Origin: Bacteroidales bacterium UBA1192
GTDB lineage: Bacteria > Bacteroidota > Bacteroidia > Bacteroidales > Bacteroidaceae
Direction of reading: 5' to 3'
NCBI GenBank assembly: GCA_002310175.1
Contig: DBYG01000051.1
Span: 14,823-34,705, forward strand
Length of the DNA stretch: 19,883 nt
Translations under genes and position numbers: made by a program
Notes under the pieces: model-generated
Database searches by the model: none
What the model was told of the DNA's origin: nothing
Seen by the model: the letters and a program-made list of their open reading frames with translations, nothing else
Shown here: in pieces, positions 1-7,158 of the stretch
How positions within the stretch are numbered: position 1 is the stretch's first letter
Layout: each line of letters opens with the position of its first letter

Positions 1-74
1 TTTAGTGGAATCGTGCTGCAAAGGAATCCCGTTACAAATCGGAGGGCAAGCCACTTTTTGGTGCGTCACGTAAC

Positions 75-166
75 AATCACCGAATGAAATCGCCACAATT
101 AACCGAACGGAAATTCCACAAACAACCGAATAAAAATATCTCAAATCACCGAATTTTAACAAATTC
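75..166. repeat. Four degenerate 23-bp tandem repeats
   Basis: Four adjacent 23-bp units begin at 75, 98, 121 and 144. Each carries the core ACCGAA at the same place (79, 102, 125, 148), so the period is exactly 23. Units 1 and 2 also share the ending CCACA and unit 3 ends CTCA; unit 4 keeps only the 5' half. The period is not a multiple of three, and there are no unique spacers between units. Function is unknown: it could be an iteron-like protein-binding array or the worn end of a mobile element. Confidence 0.7.
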
Positions 167-207
167 ATTTGGTGGTTTGCGATATAAGTTGTATCTCTGC
201 GGCATAA

Positions 208-375
208 ACTGTAATTAATGAAGACAACACTTGTCATCTTTTGTGTACGGATTTTGATGACAAGAACTGCGAACATGGATATCAAAATGATGTGCTGGCA
301 GTCAAGGCTCGAAGACTTGGCAATGCCATACTTATTGAAGCGATGAGCAGAATTCTTCAAGATACCTATGGTTAA
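208..375 (+). pseudogene. Remnant of a TOTE-type archaeo-eukaryotic primase
   Basis: An open frame of 55 codons without a proper start ends at TAA 373-375. Its first half reads DNTCHLLCTDFDDKN and resembles the metal-binding motif region (D-x-D) of the primase domain of TOTE conflict-system proteins. Its second half, KARRLGNAILIEAM, resembles a segment that in those proteins lies some 30 residues further on, after an SGNGAHVWIFF-like stretch. That intervening stretch is missing here, with the apparent junction near position 300. The fragment is therefore internally deleted and truncated at both ends. The family assignment rests on remembered motif similarity; that it is dead is clear from its size. 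The next gene's ATG (368) overlaps its last codons. Confidence 0.55.
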
Positions 376-2107
376 ATATTTTATTGCTATTATATCAGCA
401 CTGTCGTGTGTTTTTTTCCCTGTCTCCGCTCAGCAAACAGACGTTTACAGGTATAGCTTGGTAGAGTCTGGCTTTAACAGTCCGTTTGAAGTGGCTATCG
501 GATATGACTTCAAGAAGGACGGAATTATGTACAGGCATATACCCGAAGAAGGCTGCGTGACAGTATGTGCCATAGACAGCACACTGAAAGGAGTGATAGT
601 GTTGCCTAATACAGTCATTGCCGATGACGGGAAACAATACGATGTCACTTCCATAGGCATGAACGAGAACTATTTCTGGCCTTATCAGGCGGCATTCGCC
701 TCATCCGGACAGGTTGACAGTATTGTCATACCTGAAAGTGTTAAGACTATAGGCTCCTATTCCTTTGCATTCTGTCATGGCCTGAAATCGATAGAGATAC
801 CCTCAAGTGTGGAATATATAGGCAGTAAAGCGTTTGAAAGATGTACGAGCCTGAAGAATGTCACTGTACACGGGACACCAGTGATTAGCAGCAATGACGC
901 CCTTCAGAACACCCGTTGGATGGGTGAGCAGCGTGATTCCGTTATCCTGAAAGGCAATCTGGTATGGCAGAAGGGGGTTCTAAATCCGATAAACACCACT
1001 CCCGAAGGTGTCGTTACAATCTGTTCCAATGCTTACGACAACAATCCTCCATCCATCATCACTGTCAGGGAAGGAGTCAAGAACATACTGCCTGATGCGT
1101 TTCATGCCAATAGGAAAGTGATACTGCCCTCTACGGTTGAAACATTGGCAATCAATGTTTTCATGGCCCTGCGTGCAGCCGGTGACGAATACATTGACTC
1201 CATTTTCATTCCACGGAACGTGAATAATCTTGTCCTGCATGACATGACTGGAGCACCAATGAAAGACCTCAGGGTCAAACATATTTCAGTTGACCCCCTG
1301 AACAGTGGGTATAGTTCTGGCGAAAACGGAAACTATGTTATGCGCCAGTCTGACAGCACCCTGATTATAATGGGTAGGAATGCCGCTATTCCCGATGATA
1401 TCAAAAAGATAGGCCCTAATGTGTTCCGCTGGAAGCATGAGCTGACAGAAATCAGTATCCCCTCCTCCGTGGAAGAGATAGGCGGGTATGCATTCGAGGG
1501 ATGCAGGAACCTGCAGACAGTAATACTGCCTGATAAGATGGAACGGATAGATGAAGGGGCTTTTGCAAGATGTGAAAAAATACAGGACATAACATTCCCG
1601 GACAACATAAAGGAGATAGGCTCCTTCTCTTTCTGGTTGACAGGACTCTCTGATATCTTTATACCGGAAAATGTGTCTTATATAGGGGACGGAGCTTTCG
1701 CTTCCTGCCAGAATCTTGAAAGGATAGTCGTGGACAAGAAAAACCGCAAATACAGGAATGACAAAGCCGAAACCGCTATCATTCGGAAAAAAGGCAGAAA
1801 ACTTGTTGCGGTTACAGGAAACGCTGTGATTCCTGACAATATCAAGGAAATAGGGAAGGGTGTATTCTGTTACAATGATGATTTGACAATAGTACATATA
1901 CCATCCTCGGTAGAGAAAATAGGCGATGGCGCTTTTGCCGGTTGCAGTAACTTGAGGGAGGTCTGGATTAACAAAAGGCTCCGGAAGATAGGTGATGAAG
2001 TGTTTTCATCCTGCAGGTCTTTAACCGACATCTATATCCCCGAGAGCAGTAGGGAACTGTTTGACTCAGAGCTGTTCCCCAAGAATACAACCATACACGT
2101 TTACTGA
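368..2107 (+). CDS. BspA-like leucine-rich repeat surface protein (579 aa)
   Basis: The protein starts with a cleavable signal peptide (residues 1-21, ending VSA before QQ). Most of the rest is BspA/LRR_5 repeats of about 23 residues with the pattern IxIPxSVxxIGxxAFxxCxxL, clearest at about 118-165, 340-455 and 485-565. Between them are longer units with a VDxxNxxY element and a later AVIPDNIKEIG strand, a common arrangement in Bacteroidales members of this family. Such proteins are secreted or surface-exposed and are linked to adhesion or ligand binding, but the partner cannot be read from sequence. The C-terminus (TTIHVY) shows no sorting domain. I see no TAnnTTTG box just upstream, and its start lies inside a decayed primase fragment, so the original promoter may have been lost. 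Confidence 0.85.
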   Translation: MVKYFIAIISALSCVFFPVSAQQTDVYRYSLVESGFNSPFEVAIGYDFKKDGIMYRHIPEEGCVTVCAIDSTLKGVIVLPNTVIADDGKQYDVTSIGMNENYFWPYQAAFASSGQVDSIVIPESVKTIGSYSFAFCHGLKSIEIPSSVEYIGSKAFERCTSLKNVTVHGTPVISSNDALQNTRWMGEQRDSVILKGNLVWQKGVLNPINTTPEGVVTICSNAYDNNPPSIITVREGVKNILPDAFHANRKVILPSTVETLAINVFMALRAAGDEYIDSIFIPRNVNNLVLHDMTGAPMKDLRVKHISVDPLNSGYSSGENGNYVMRQSDSTLIIMGRNAAIPDDIKKIGPNVFRWKHELTEISIPSSVEEIGGYAFEGCRNLQTVILPDKMERIDEGAFARCEKIQDITFPDNIKEIGSFSFWLTGLSDIFIPENVSYIGDGAFASCQNLERIVVDKKNRKYRNDKAETAIIRKKGRKLVAVTGNAVIPDNIKEIGKGVFCYNDDLTIVHIPSSVEKIGDGAFAGCSNLREVWINKRLRKIGDEVFSSCRSLTDIYIPESSRELFDSELFPKNTTIHVY

Positions 2108-2136
2108 TAATTTATAAATCAAACTGTCAAGAATAA

Positions 2137-2283
2137 ACACTGTCAACTTTTCCAGGAAAACAGCGAAAATCTGTCAACCAGATAGACAAGTCAAAAGCGG
2201 TGCAGCGTATAATACGAGAGGCTGGTGAAATAATACAACTTGAAACGATGAAAAGGAACAGCGGGGAAATGACTGTTTATTAA
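2137..2283 (+). pseudogene. 3' remnant of an unknown gene (copy 1)
   Basis: An open frame ends at TAA 2281-2283 with the tail EIIQLETMKRNSGEMTVY. The same tail with a few conservative changes ends at 6317-6319 in the second copy of the direct repeat, so the duplicated block includes the end of a gene that preceded the lipoprotein. There is no start codon context and no recognisable domain. Upstream of 2192 the two copies diverge. Confidence 0.35.
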
Positions 2284-2472
2284 ATTATTACGTATATTTG
2301 CATCAATCATTTACTGACTTATTATTGAATTGATGTGAAATTATTAAATAACTAATAATTGTGTTTAGTGAATAAATACATGTTTAATGAATAATCATAA
2401 TTGATTTAAACTAAGTGATATGAAAGCAAAAGAAAACATAATCAAAGCTTTGAATTCCAAATGGACAATGCT
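2192..2472 (+). repeat. Long direct repeat, copy 1 (281 bp)
   Basis: This block matches 6228-6507 with about 19 differences counted by eye, including one 1-bp indel (roughly 93% identity). It contains the tail of an unknown gene, a TATATTTG promoter box and the first 18 codons of a lipoprotein. Similarity stops abruptly after ACAATGCT. It is a segmental duplication and a possible substrate for homologous recombination across the 4 kb between copies. Confidence 0.9.
2293..2300 (+). promoter_or_regulatory. Bacteroidetes -7 promoter box (TATATTTG)
   Basis: TATATTTG fits the TAnnTTTG consensus. The same box is kept in the second copy at 6329-6336. No clear TTTG -33 element lies 19-21 bp upstream. 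It would give a leader of about 110 nt to the truncated lipoprotein ORF and could also serve the YD-like gene at 2561. The rest of 2284-2419 is AT-rich with no other feature seen. Confidence 0.5.
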
Positions 2473-2551
2473 TCATAAATATACTAATATTAATGGAACT
2501 TTTGTTTCGGGCTCTGTTCCATTCTCGCAAATAAATTGTCTAATATACTGA
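2420..2551 (+). pseudogene. Truncated copy of the lipoprotein gene at 6455
   Basis: The first 18 codons (MKAKENIIKALN, then KWTML) match the start of the lipoprotein at 6455 apart from one residue (S13 for P13). The frame then continues for 25 unrelated codons and stops at 2549-2551. The hydrophobic signal segment, the lipobox and the whole mature domain are absent, so this is a 5' stub left by a deletion that fused it to sequence just upstream of the YD-like gene. A 43-residue peptide may still be translated. Confidence 0.7.
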
Positions 2552-2560
2552 TAATTAAAC

Positions 2561-3634
2561 ATGATAAGGGTCAATTCATTCCTGTGGTTTTTATTGTTGG
2601 TCGTTGTATCCTGCAATAATTCAGGATCAGGCGGCCCCATCATGACGCTTGATATGCAGTTCGATACTACTTGCGTTGTTGTTAACGGAGGAGAGACAAT
2701 TATTAGTATAAGAAACCAGTTTATAGTATCTGATTCAACGGATATTATCCGTAATACAGTATTCAGGAACGATCATTCCGGTTCGTTCTTACTTACCAAT
2801 CAGACAGACTCAATATTCAATAAGGAACATCGTCTGTTACATATTATTGAAAGAACTTGTTCAGACTTCAAGGATACTGTATTCATTTTTGGAGGTCAGC
2901 ATGTAATGTGCAAAATACCAACAAGTCCTTCTTCCTGGACCGACAATGTTACAACAACGTTCCATTATTCGGAAACAGGAGAATTCATCAAAAGTGAAAG
3001 CCGGAATTTTGACGGTCAATTGATAAGGAGTGCTGTTTTTGATTATCATGAAAATGGCAGCCTGTTGTCTATTATAGAATATTCCGGTAATAACGATTAT
3101 CCTTCAGTCCGAAAAATGTATGATAATGCAGGTCGTCTGATTGAGGAAATAACTAATATCGGACGGAAGGAGTATGAATATGACGAGCACGATAAATGTA
3201 TAGTCCGTAGGTTCAACGGAATAACCGAAGAGTACAGATATGACAATAATGGGAACATTCTTAAGAGTATAACCTATAATGAATCCGGCAGGATAGAATA
3301 CACTGTTGACTACAATTATGTCGTAAGTAAGGGCAGGAATGTCCTTTCATCCAAGAAACAACAGATGTATTCAAAAGGGGAAATCAACCCTGACTGTTAT
3401 GTGGTGAATGAGTATCAATACGATTCTATGGGGCGTGTAGTGCTTGAAAAAGAACTGTTCAAGATGAGCGATGACAACCTGTTACGCGACAGAGTATTCT
3501 TTTATACTTACAACGACCTATCCCGTTCAATTGTCAAGACAACAAATAACAACAACAAAGAGAGACCGCAGGATGAATTATTCGAATATTATTCCATTGC
3601 TTTGAGCAAACCGAGGAAATCAAAATGTCAATGA
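2561..3634 (+). CDS. YD/RHS-repeat-like lipoprotein (357 aa)
   Basis: The N-terminus is a lipoprotein signal (hydrophobic residues 7-16, lipobox VVSC with Cys18) followed by a short Ser/Gly linker. From about residue 133 the protein is built of short strands of the form YxYDxxGxxxxxxxY, for example EYEYDEH, EYRYDNNGN and YQYDSMGRVV, which resemble the YD units of RHS-type proteins but without a toxin tip. It is probably anchored in the outer membrane as a beta-rich surface protein. It begins 9 nt after the stub ending at 2551, so it probably shares its promoter (2293). A decayed paralogue lies at 8868-9342. The molecular role is unknown. Confidence 0.75.
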   Translation: MIRVNSFLWFLLLVVVSCNNSGSGGPIMTLDMQFDTTCVVVNGGETIISIRNQFIVSDSTDIIRNTVFRNDHSGSFLLTNQTDSIFNKEHRLLHIIERTCSDFKDTVFIFGGQHVMCKIPTSPSSWTDNVTTTFHYSETGEFIKSESRNFDGQLIRSAVFDYHENGSLLSIIEYSGNNDYPSVRKMYDNAGRLIEEITNIGRKEYEYDEHDKCIVRRFNGITEEYRYDNNGNILKSITYNESGRIEYTVDYNYVVSKGRNVLSSKKQQMYSKGEINPDCYVVNEYQYDSMGRVVLEKELFKMSDDNLLRDRVFFYTYNDLSRSIVKTTNNNNKERPQDELFEYYSIALSKPRKSKCQ

Positions 3635-3697
3635 ACATGAATTAATTATTTAACCATTATTTGTCGCTCCCAACAAAAACAAGTAGCTATTATTTAT

Positions 3698-5098
3698 TCA
3701 TCGGTTGTCAGGAATCAGAATGTCAGGTGAAAGACTTTTCGGCAGTATGGCCTTGAATCTTTCCAGTCCGCTTCCCGGGACCTGTATCATATTCAGACTG
3801 GAACAGCCTGTGAATGCCGTGTTGTCTATCTTCTCTATCGTTTCGGGAAGGATCACATACTCAAGTGAGGTACAGCCTTCAAACATGTTTTCATTCAGTT
3901 CTTTGACTCCGTCAGGTATAATAACCATCCTTAACGCACTGCATTCACTGAAAGTCTTGTAGCCTATGTAGCTCATACTGTCGGGAAGGACGATGAACCT
4001 AAGGTCACTACAATTAAGAAAAGCCTTGTTGTCAATAAACTTAATGTTTTCAGGGATCACGATAGCGAAAAGGTTCGTCTGTCCCAAGTATGCACAACTG
4101 CCTATGCTGCTTATATCATCAGGTATGCGGGTGTTCTGACATGCGGTATGCAACCGGCCGGCCCCCATTCCTGTAGAGATTATGGCATTGCAGTTGTTCC
4201 TTGAATCATACAGTCTGTTCCGCCGGGACACACTGATCCTCTCTAGACCTGGGCAGTACCCGAAAGCTCCAGCCTCAATATTCCCGACACTTGCCGGAAT
4301 ATGCACACTCTCCATCCTGCTCCTGTAGCAGAATGCTCCTGCACGGATTTCACTTATTCCGTACGGGATTGCTGTCTTGTTGCTTCCGCTAATAAGTGAA
4401 TTGGTGGCAGTCTCTATTATGGCGTTACATCCGTGCCTGGAATCAAACACCCGGTTCTTCCTGTCAACCTTTATCTCATCCAGTTCCCTGCAGCCGAAAA
4501 AAACGTCGCAGTTACGGCCTTCAGGCCCTATCTGCCTTACTGTGGATGGTATTCTGATGCTGGTGATTGCACAACATCTGAAAGCGTTCTCCCCTATAGT
4601 TTCAACACCTTCGGGAATAACCAGGAATCTAAGGCTCAGACAACGGTCAAACACTCTTTCCCCGATATCCTTTACACCCGAAGGTATAATGAAAGATTCC
4701 AGCCTGTGACAATTGGAAAAGGCGGCTTCCCCTATCTGCCGCAGGCTGTTGTCCAGCCGGACATACCTCATGCTGCGGCAGTAGTCAAAAGCGTATGCTC
4801 CTATTGATTCAACGCTCCCGGGAACAGTGCATCCTGTAATAGAAGTGGAGCGAAAGGCGGAATCGGCTATTGAAACGACAGGAATGACGTTCCCTTCATG
4901 GAGGATGGTTTCAGGAATAACCAAAGGCTTTGGTTCAAGGGTATGGGAATTGTGAGCGAAACCACAGCATACTGCCTGCTCGCGCCCATCCGATGACTCA
5001 ATCCGGTATTTGAGTATTCCGTCAACAATTGGGGTACTTGCACGGATACCCGACATGATGAATAAAGATAAAAAAATGTATATTGACTGTTTATACAT
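3698..5098 (-). CDS. BspA-like leucine-rich repeat protein (466 aa)
   Basis: A signal peptide (residues 1-20, ending IRA) precedes LRR_5 repeats from about residue 75 to 445, with typical units such as IPSGVKDIGERVFDRCLSL. Two longer units carry a (V/S)xRxNRxxDSRxxCNAII element, also found in the LRR protein at 7159, which suggests common ancestry within the island. The protein is probably exported and surface-located; the ligand is unknown. No TAnnTTTG box was seen immediately upstream, and the LRR gene at 5207-6130 ends 108 bp away in the same direction, so co-transcription from that gene's promoter is likely. Its 3' end converges on the YD-like gene, with 63 bp between them and no clear terminator. 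Confidence 0.85.
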   Translation of the reverse strand: MYKQSIYIFLSLFIMSGIRASTPIVDGILKYRIESSDGREQAVCCGFAHNSHTLEPKPLVIPETILHEGNVIPVVSIADSAFRSTSITGCTVPGSVESIGAYAFDYCRSMRYVRLDNSLRQIGEAAFSNCHRLESFIIPSGVKDIGERVFDRCLSLRFLVIPEGVETIGENAFRCCAITSIRIPSTVRQIGPEGRNCDVFFGCRELDEIKVDRKNRVFDSRHGCNAIIETATNSLISGSNKTAIPYGISEIRAGAFCYRSRMESVHIPASVGNIEAGAFGYCPGLERISVSRRNRLYDSRNNCNAIISTGMGAGRLHTACQNTRIPDDISSIGSCAYLGQTNLFAIVIPENIKFIDNKAFLNCSDLRFIVLPDSMSYIGYKTFSECSALRMVIIPDGVKELNENMFEGCTSLEYVILPETIEKIDNTAFTGCSSLNMIQVPGSGLERFKAILPKSLSPDILIPDNR

Positions 5099-5109
5099 AA
5101 AGAATCTGG

Positions 5110-5238
5110 TTAGTGTAACACAAATGCTATATCTTCCAATGCAACTTGACCTCCTCCATTAGCGTCGTTATAGTAAACATAAAAACTGCTGCCTATCAAT
5201 TTTTTTCTATAACTGTAGCCATTTTCGAGGTATAGGCC
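5110..5238 (-). pseudogene. Small coding remnant between two LRR genes
   Basis: In a frame different from the LRR gene at 5207, the minus strand stays open for 42 codons and ends at a TAA (5110-5112). The residues look like real protein (SSFYVYYNDANGGG, then QVALEDIAFVLH). It overlaps the last codons of the upstream LRR gene and has no start codon, so it is best read as the 3' tail of a lost gene. No family is recognised. Confidence 0.35.
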
Positions 5239-6130
5239 TTATTGTCCGGAATTCGCTCCAGACCGGGGATTGCCTGTACAGTTTCAGACTCTTCCGAGGA
5301 ACGTAAAGTGTGATCGCTTCTGTGTCAACACATTCAAAGTATGGCACTATATCAGTGAGTCTTGAAACCAAGGGAGGATTTGACGGCCTACAGACGATGT
5401 TTTTAAGTGAATTTGTAAAACTGAAGGCTTGAACTCCTATAAGTTGTACATTCTCAGGAATATTGATAGATGAGAGATTTGGACATTCCGAGAAAGAGAA
5501 ATTACCTATTGATTGAATTGTTGAGGGTAAAATAACTGTCTGCAGATTATAATTATTGGAGAAGGCATTGTCTTCAATCCACCGCGTACCTTCCCTAACC
5601 GTGTATCTCTCACGATGCTTGTCTGTCACTTCAATCAGATATGTGTCGGCATATCGTATGCCGTCTATCACAGGGAAACCATTACAACAGAAAAAAGCTC
5701 CGGGAATAATAGTATCCACTGATTCAGGGATAACAATCGATTTAAGACCGGTACACCACAGAAAAGCATTCGACTCTATTAATGTCAATGATTCCGGTAG
5801 TGTGATTGAACTGAGACCATAACATCTGCTGAATGCCCCAAATCCAATCCTTGTTATTGTCTCAGGCAGGACCACCTTGGTAATGCTGTCACAATATTCA
5901 AACGCTCTCTGACCTATAGAGGTCACTGTGTATGTGTTGCCGTTATACGTGATTGTGGCAGGAATGATAATTTCCCCCTGATACTTAACTCCTTTTTGCT
6001 TGGTGACAACAGCTTTGTTGCCATCAAGACTATAGTAAATCCCTCCAACGGACATCGAAGAGTCGCTTTGGGCGGAAATGTCGGTAAGTAAAAAAAATAA
6101 AATGATTGTTGTCCAATTATATTTATTCAT
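5207..6130 (-). CDS. BspA-like leucine-rich repeat protein (307 aa)
   Basis: This is the shortest LRR protein in the island. A signal peptide covers residues 1-20 (ending ISA before QSD). LRR_5 units run from about 67 to 245, including VVLPETITRIGFGAFSRC and INIPENVQLIGVQAFS. The C-terminal block LYVPRKSLKLYRQSPVW followed by F-x-x-I is the usual closing element of many LRR_5 proteins, so the protein appears complete. It has the best promoter in the island (6183-6214) and probably leads a two-gene minus-strand unit with the gene at 3698. It is predicted to be exported and to act in surface binding; the specificity cannot be inferred. Confidence 0.85.
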   Translation of the reverse strand: MNKYNWTTIILFFLLTDISAQSDSSMSVGGIYYSLDGNKAVVTKQKGVKYQGEIIIPATITYNGNTYTVTSIGQRAFEYCDSITKVVLPETITRIGFGAFSRCYGLSSITLPESLTLIESNAFLWCTGLKSIVIPESVDTIIPGAFFCCNGFPVIDGIRYADTYLIEVTDKHRERYTVREGTRWIEDNAFSNNYNLQTVILPSTIQSIGNFSFSECPNLSSINIPENVQLIGVQAFSFTNSLKNIVCRPSNPPLVSRLTDIVPYFECVDTEAITLYVPRKSLKLYRQSPVWSEFRTIRPIPRKWLQL

Positions 6131-6182
6131 ATTTCAAATGGTTATTCGTGAATTCTAATTTAAAGTGCAACTTTTTCAAAGT

Positions 6183-6214
6183 CAAAGTTAAACATAGTTT
6201 TGCAATATTCCAAC
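6183..6214 (-). promoter_or_regulatory. Promoter for the minus-strand LRR pair
   Basis: Read on the minus strand, TAACTTTG (6183-6190) matches the -7 consensus TAnnTTTG exactly. A GTTG (6211-6214) lies 20 bp upstream in the -33 position. This predicts transcription starting near 6178, with a leader of about 50 nt to the ATG at 6130. It is the only site in the window with both elements at a good distance. Confidence 0.6.
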
Positions 6215-6226
6215 GATGTCATGTAA

Positions 6227-6319
6227 CCAAAAGCGGTGCAGCGTATAAAGCGAGAGGCAGGCGAAATAATACAACTTGAAACGATGAAAAAGAACAGCGG
6301 GAAAATGACTGTTTATTAA
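6227..6319 (+). pseudogene. 3' remnant of an unknown gene (copy 2)
   Basis: The frame opens just after a TAA (6224-6226) and ends at TAA 6317-6319 with EIIQLETMKKNSGKMTVY. It matches the tail at 2137-2283 over 28 codons with few changes. It is the 5' part of the second direct-repeat copy; the body of the gene is not present. No family recognised. Confidence 0.35.
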
Positions 6320-6507
6320 ATTATTACGTATATTTGTATCAGTCAATTAACAACTCATTATTGAATTGATATGAAATTATTAAACGACTAATAATTATGT
6401 TTAGTGAATAAATACATGTTAATGAATAATCATAATTGATTTAAACTAAGTGATATGAAAGCAAAAGAAAACATAATCAAAGCTTTGAATCCCAAATGGA
6501 CAATGCT
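6228..6507 (+). repeat. Long direct repeat, copy 2 (280 bp)
   Basis: This is the second copy of the block at 2192-2472, in the same orientation 4,035 bp away. Here it runs into a lipoprotein gene with its signal peptide still present. Apart from the remnant tail, promoter box and gene start, the stretch 6131-6454 holds only the minus-strand promoter of the LRR gene. Confidence 0.9.
6329..6336 (+). promoter_or_regulatory. Bacteroidetes -7 promoter box (TATATTTG)
   Basis: TATATTTG is identical to the box in repeat copy 1. It is placed to transcribe the lipoprotein (6455) and the closely following LRR gene (7159), with a leader of about 115 nt. No good -33 element was found. Retention in both copies is expected from their high similarity and is only weak evidence of function. 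Confidence 0.5.
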
Positions 6508-6922
6508 GTTTGTTTTGATTTCATTTACCTCTTTGATGTCATCTTGTGTCGAGGGGGATTTGTATGACTTGTATGATGAAGAAGATCTGAATATTAGCAG
6601 TAATGTACCTCAAACAAAGGGATGGCTGGATGACTGGTGGTTTGGCTTGGTTTATGGACACGTAAAAGACTATTGGTTAGAAAATGAATGTGGCTTATGG
6701 GCTGTTATGTGTATGAACGGCAATACAGAGGATACAAAGAGTAATAGACTATTTTATATGAGAAAAATTGCTCATGCAATAGATTCTTCAATAAATGATG
6801 AATCATCAGAACGAGATGTATGTGTGACATATTATACACAGATCAATCAAGGTGGAATAAATAATCCAATACTTAGAAGTGTGTTAAATAGTACAATTGG
6901 CAATAATGGATACAATGTATAA
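6455..6922 (+). CDS. Putative papain/C39-like lipoprotein, N-terminal part
   Basis: The 155-residue product has a lipoprotein signal (hydrophobic 17-27, MSSC with Cys31) followed by an acidic stretch (VEGDLYDLYDEED), a charge pattern compatible with surface export of Bacteroidetes lipoproteins. Residues 76-84 (ENECGLWAV) look like the active-site Cys-Gly-Leu-Trp/Ala segment of papain- or C39-like cysteine peptidases. The frame stops at TAA 6920-6922, and the expected catalytic His segment continues in the +1 frame (next entry), so one gene has probably been split by a single-base insertion near 6920. The peptidase assignment comes from motif shape only; catalysis is not established. Confidence 0.55.
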   Translation: MKAKENIIKALNPKWTMLFVLISFTSLMSSCVEGDLYDLYDEEDLNISSNVPQTKGWLDDWWFGLVYGHVKDYWLENECGLWAVMCMNGNTEDTKSNRLFYMRKIAHAIDSSINDESSERDVCVTYYTQINQGGINNPILRSVLNSTIGNNGYNV

Positions 6923-7151
6923 TAGTACAAATACTATACAATTGAATAACTTCTGGTCTGCAATAGGTGTTTCATCTAATAACACTAATATTTCTGATAT
7001 TGATAATGTTGTGGTTGTTCAACAGACCGGGGTGCACTATGGTATTTTAGAAAGCATTGAGGATGGAATTTTTACAATGTCTACTTACGGAGGCGAGCAA
7101 AGTACTTGTGAGCTATCAGAAATCGGTAGTTTTTTTATTAGAAATAATTAA
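6906..7151 (+). CDS. Putative papain/C39-like lipoprotein, C-terminal part
   Basis: This frame overlaps the end of the preceding ORF and continues to TAA 7149-7151. An ATG at 6906 is available, but no signal peptide is encoded, so alone it would remain in the cytoplasm. The segment TGVHYGILESIEDGIF has the look of the His-containing strand pair of papain/C39-like peptidases (H-Y-G-I followed by a turn and a second strand). Joined to the upstream frame it gives a roughly 230-residue lipoprotein with Cys and His in the usual order. Options are a dead gene, a base error, or a programmed +1 shift. The LRR gene starts 7 nt after its stop, indicating one operon. Confidence 0.5.
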   Translation: MDTMYNSTNTIQLNNFWSAIGVSSNNTNISDIDNVVVVQQTGVHYGILESIEDGIFTMSTYGGEQSTCELSEIGSFFIRNN

Positions 7152-7158
7152 AAGACTT

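Noticed and set aside
75..166. The 23-bp array as a CRISPR
   Set aside because: Units are directly adjacent with no spacers, are too degenerate, and no cas genes are present.
6..218. 70-codon open frame on the plus strand that runs through the 23-bp repeats
   Set aside because: It has no start context and no recognised family. Its first 20 residues look protein-like (AAKESRYKSEGKPLFGA), so it might be the end of an old gene, but the evidence is too thin to annotate.
1286..1897. 203-codon open frame on the minus strand within the first LRR gene
   Set aside because: It is antisense to a clear LRR_5 gene and arises from its repeat composition. It has no signal, domain or promoter.
2124..2177. 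CTGTCAA at 2124, 2140 and 2171 as a regulatory array
   Set aside because: Three short matches with uneven spacing (16 and 31) in AT-rich DNA can occur by chance.
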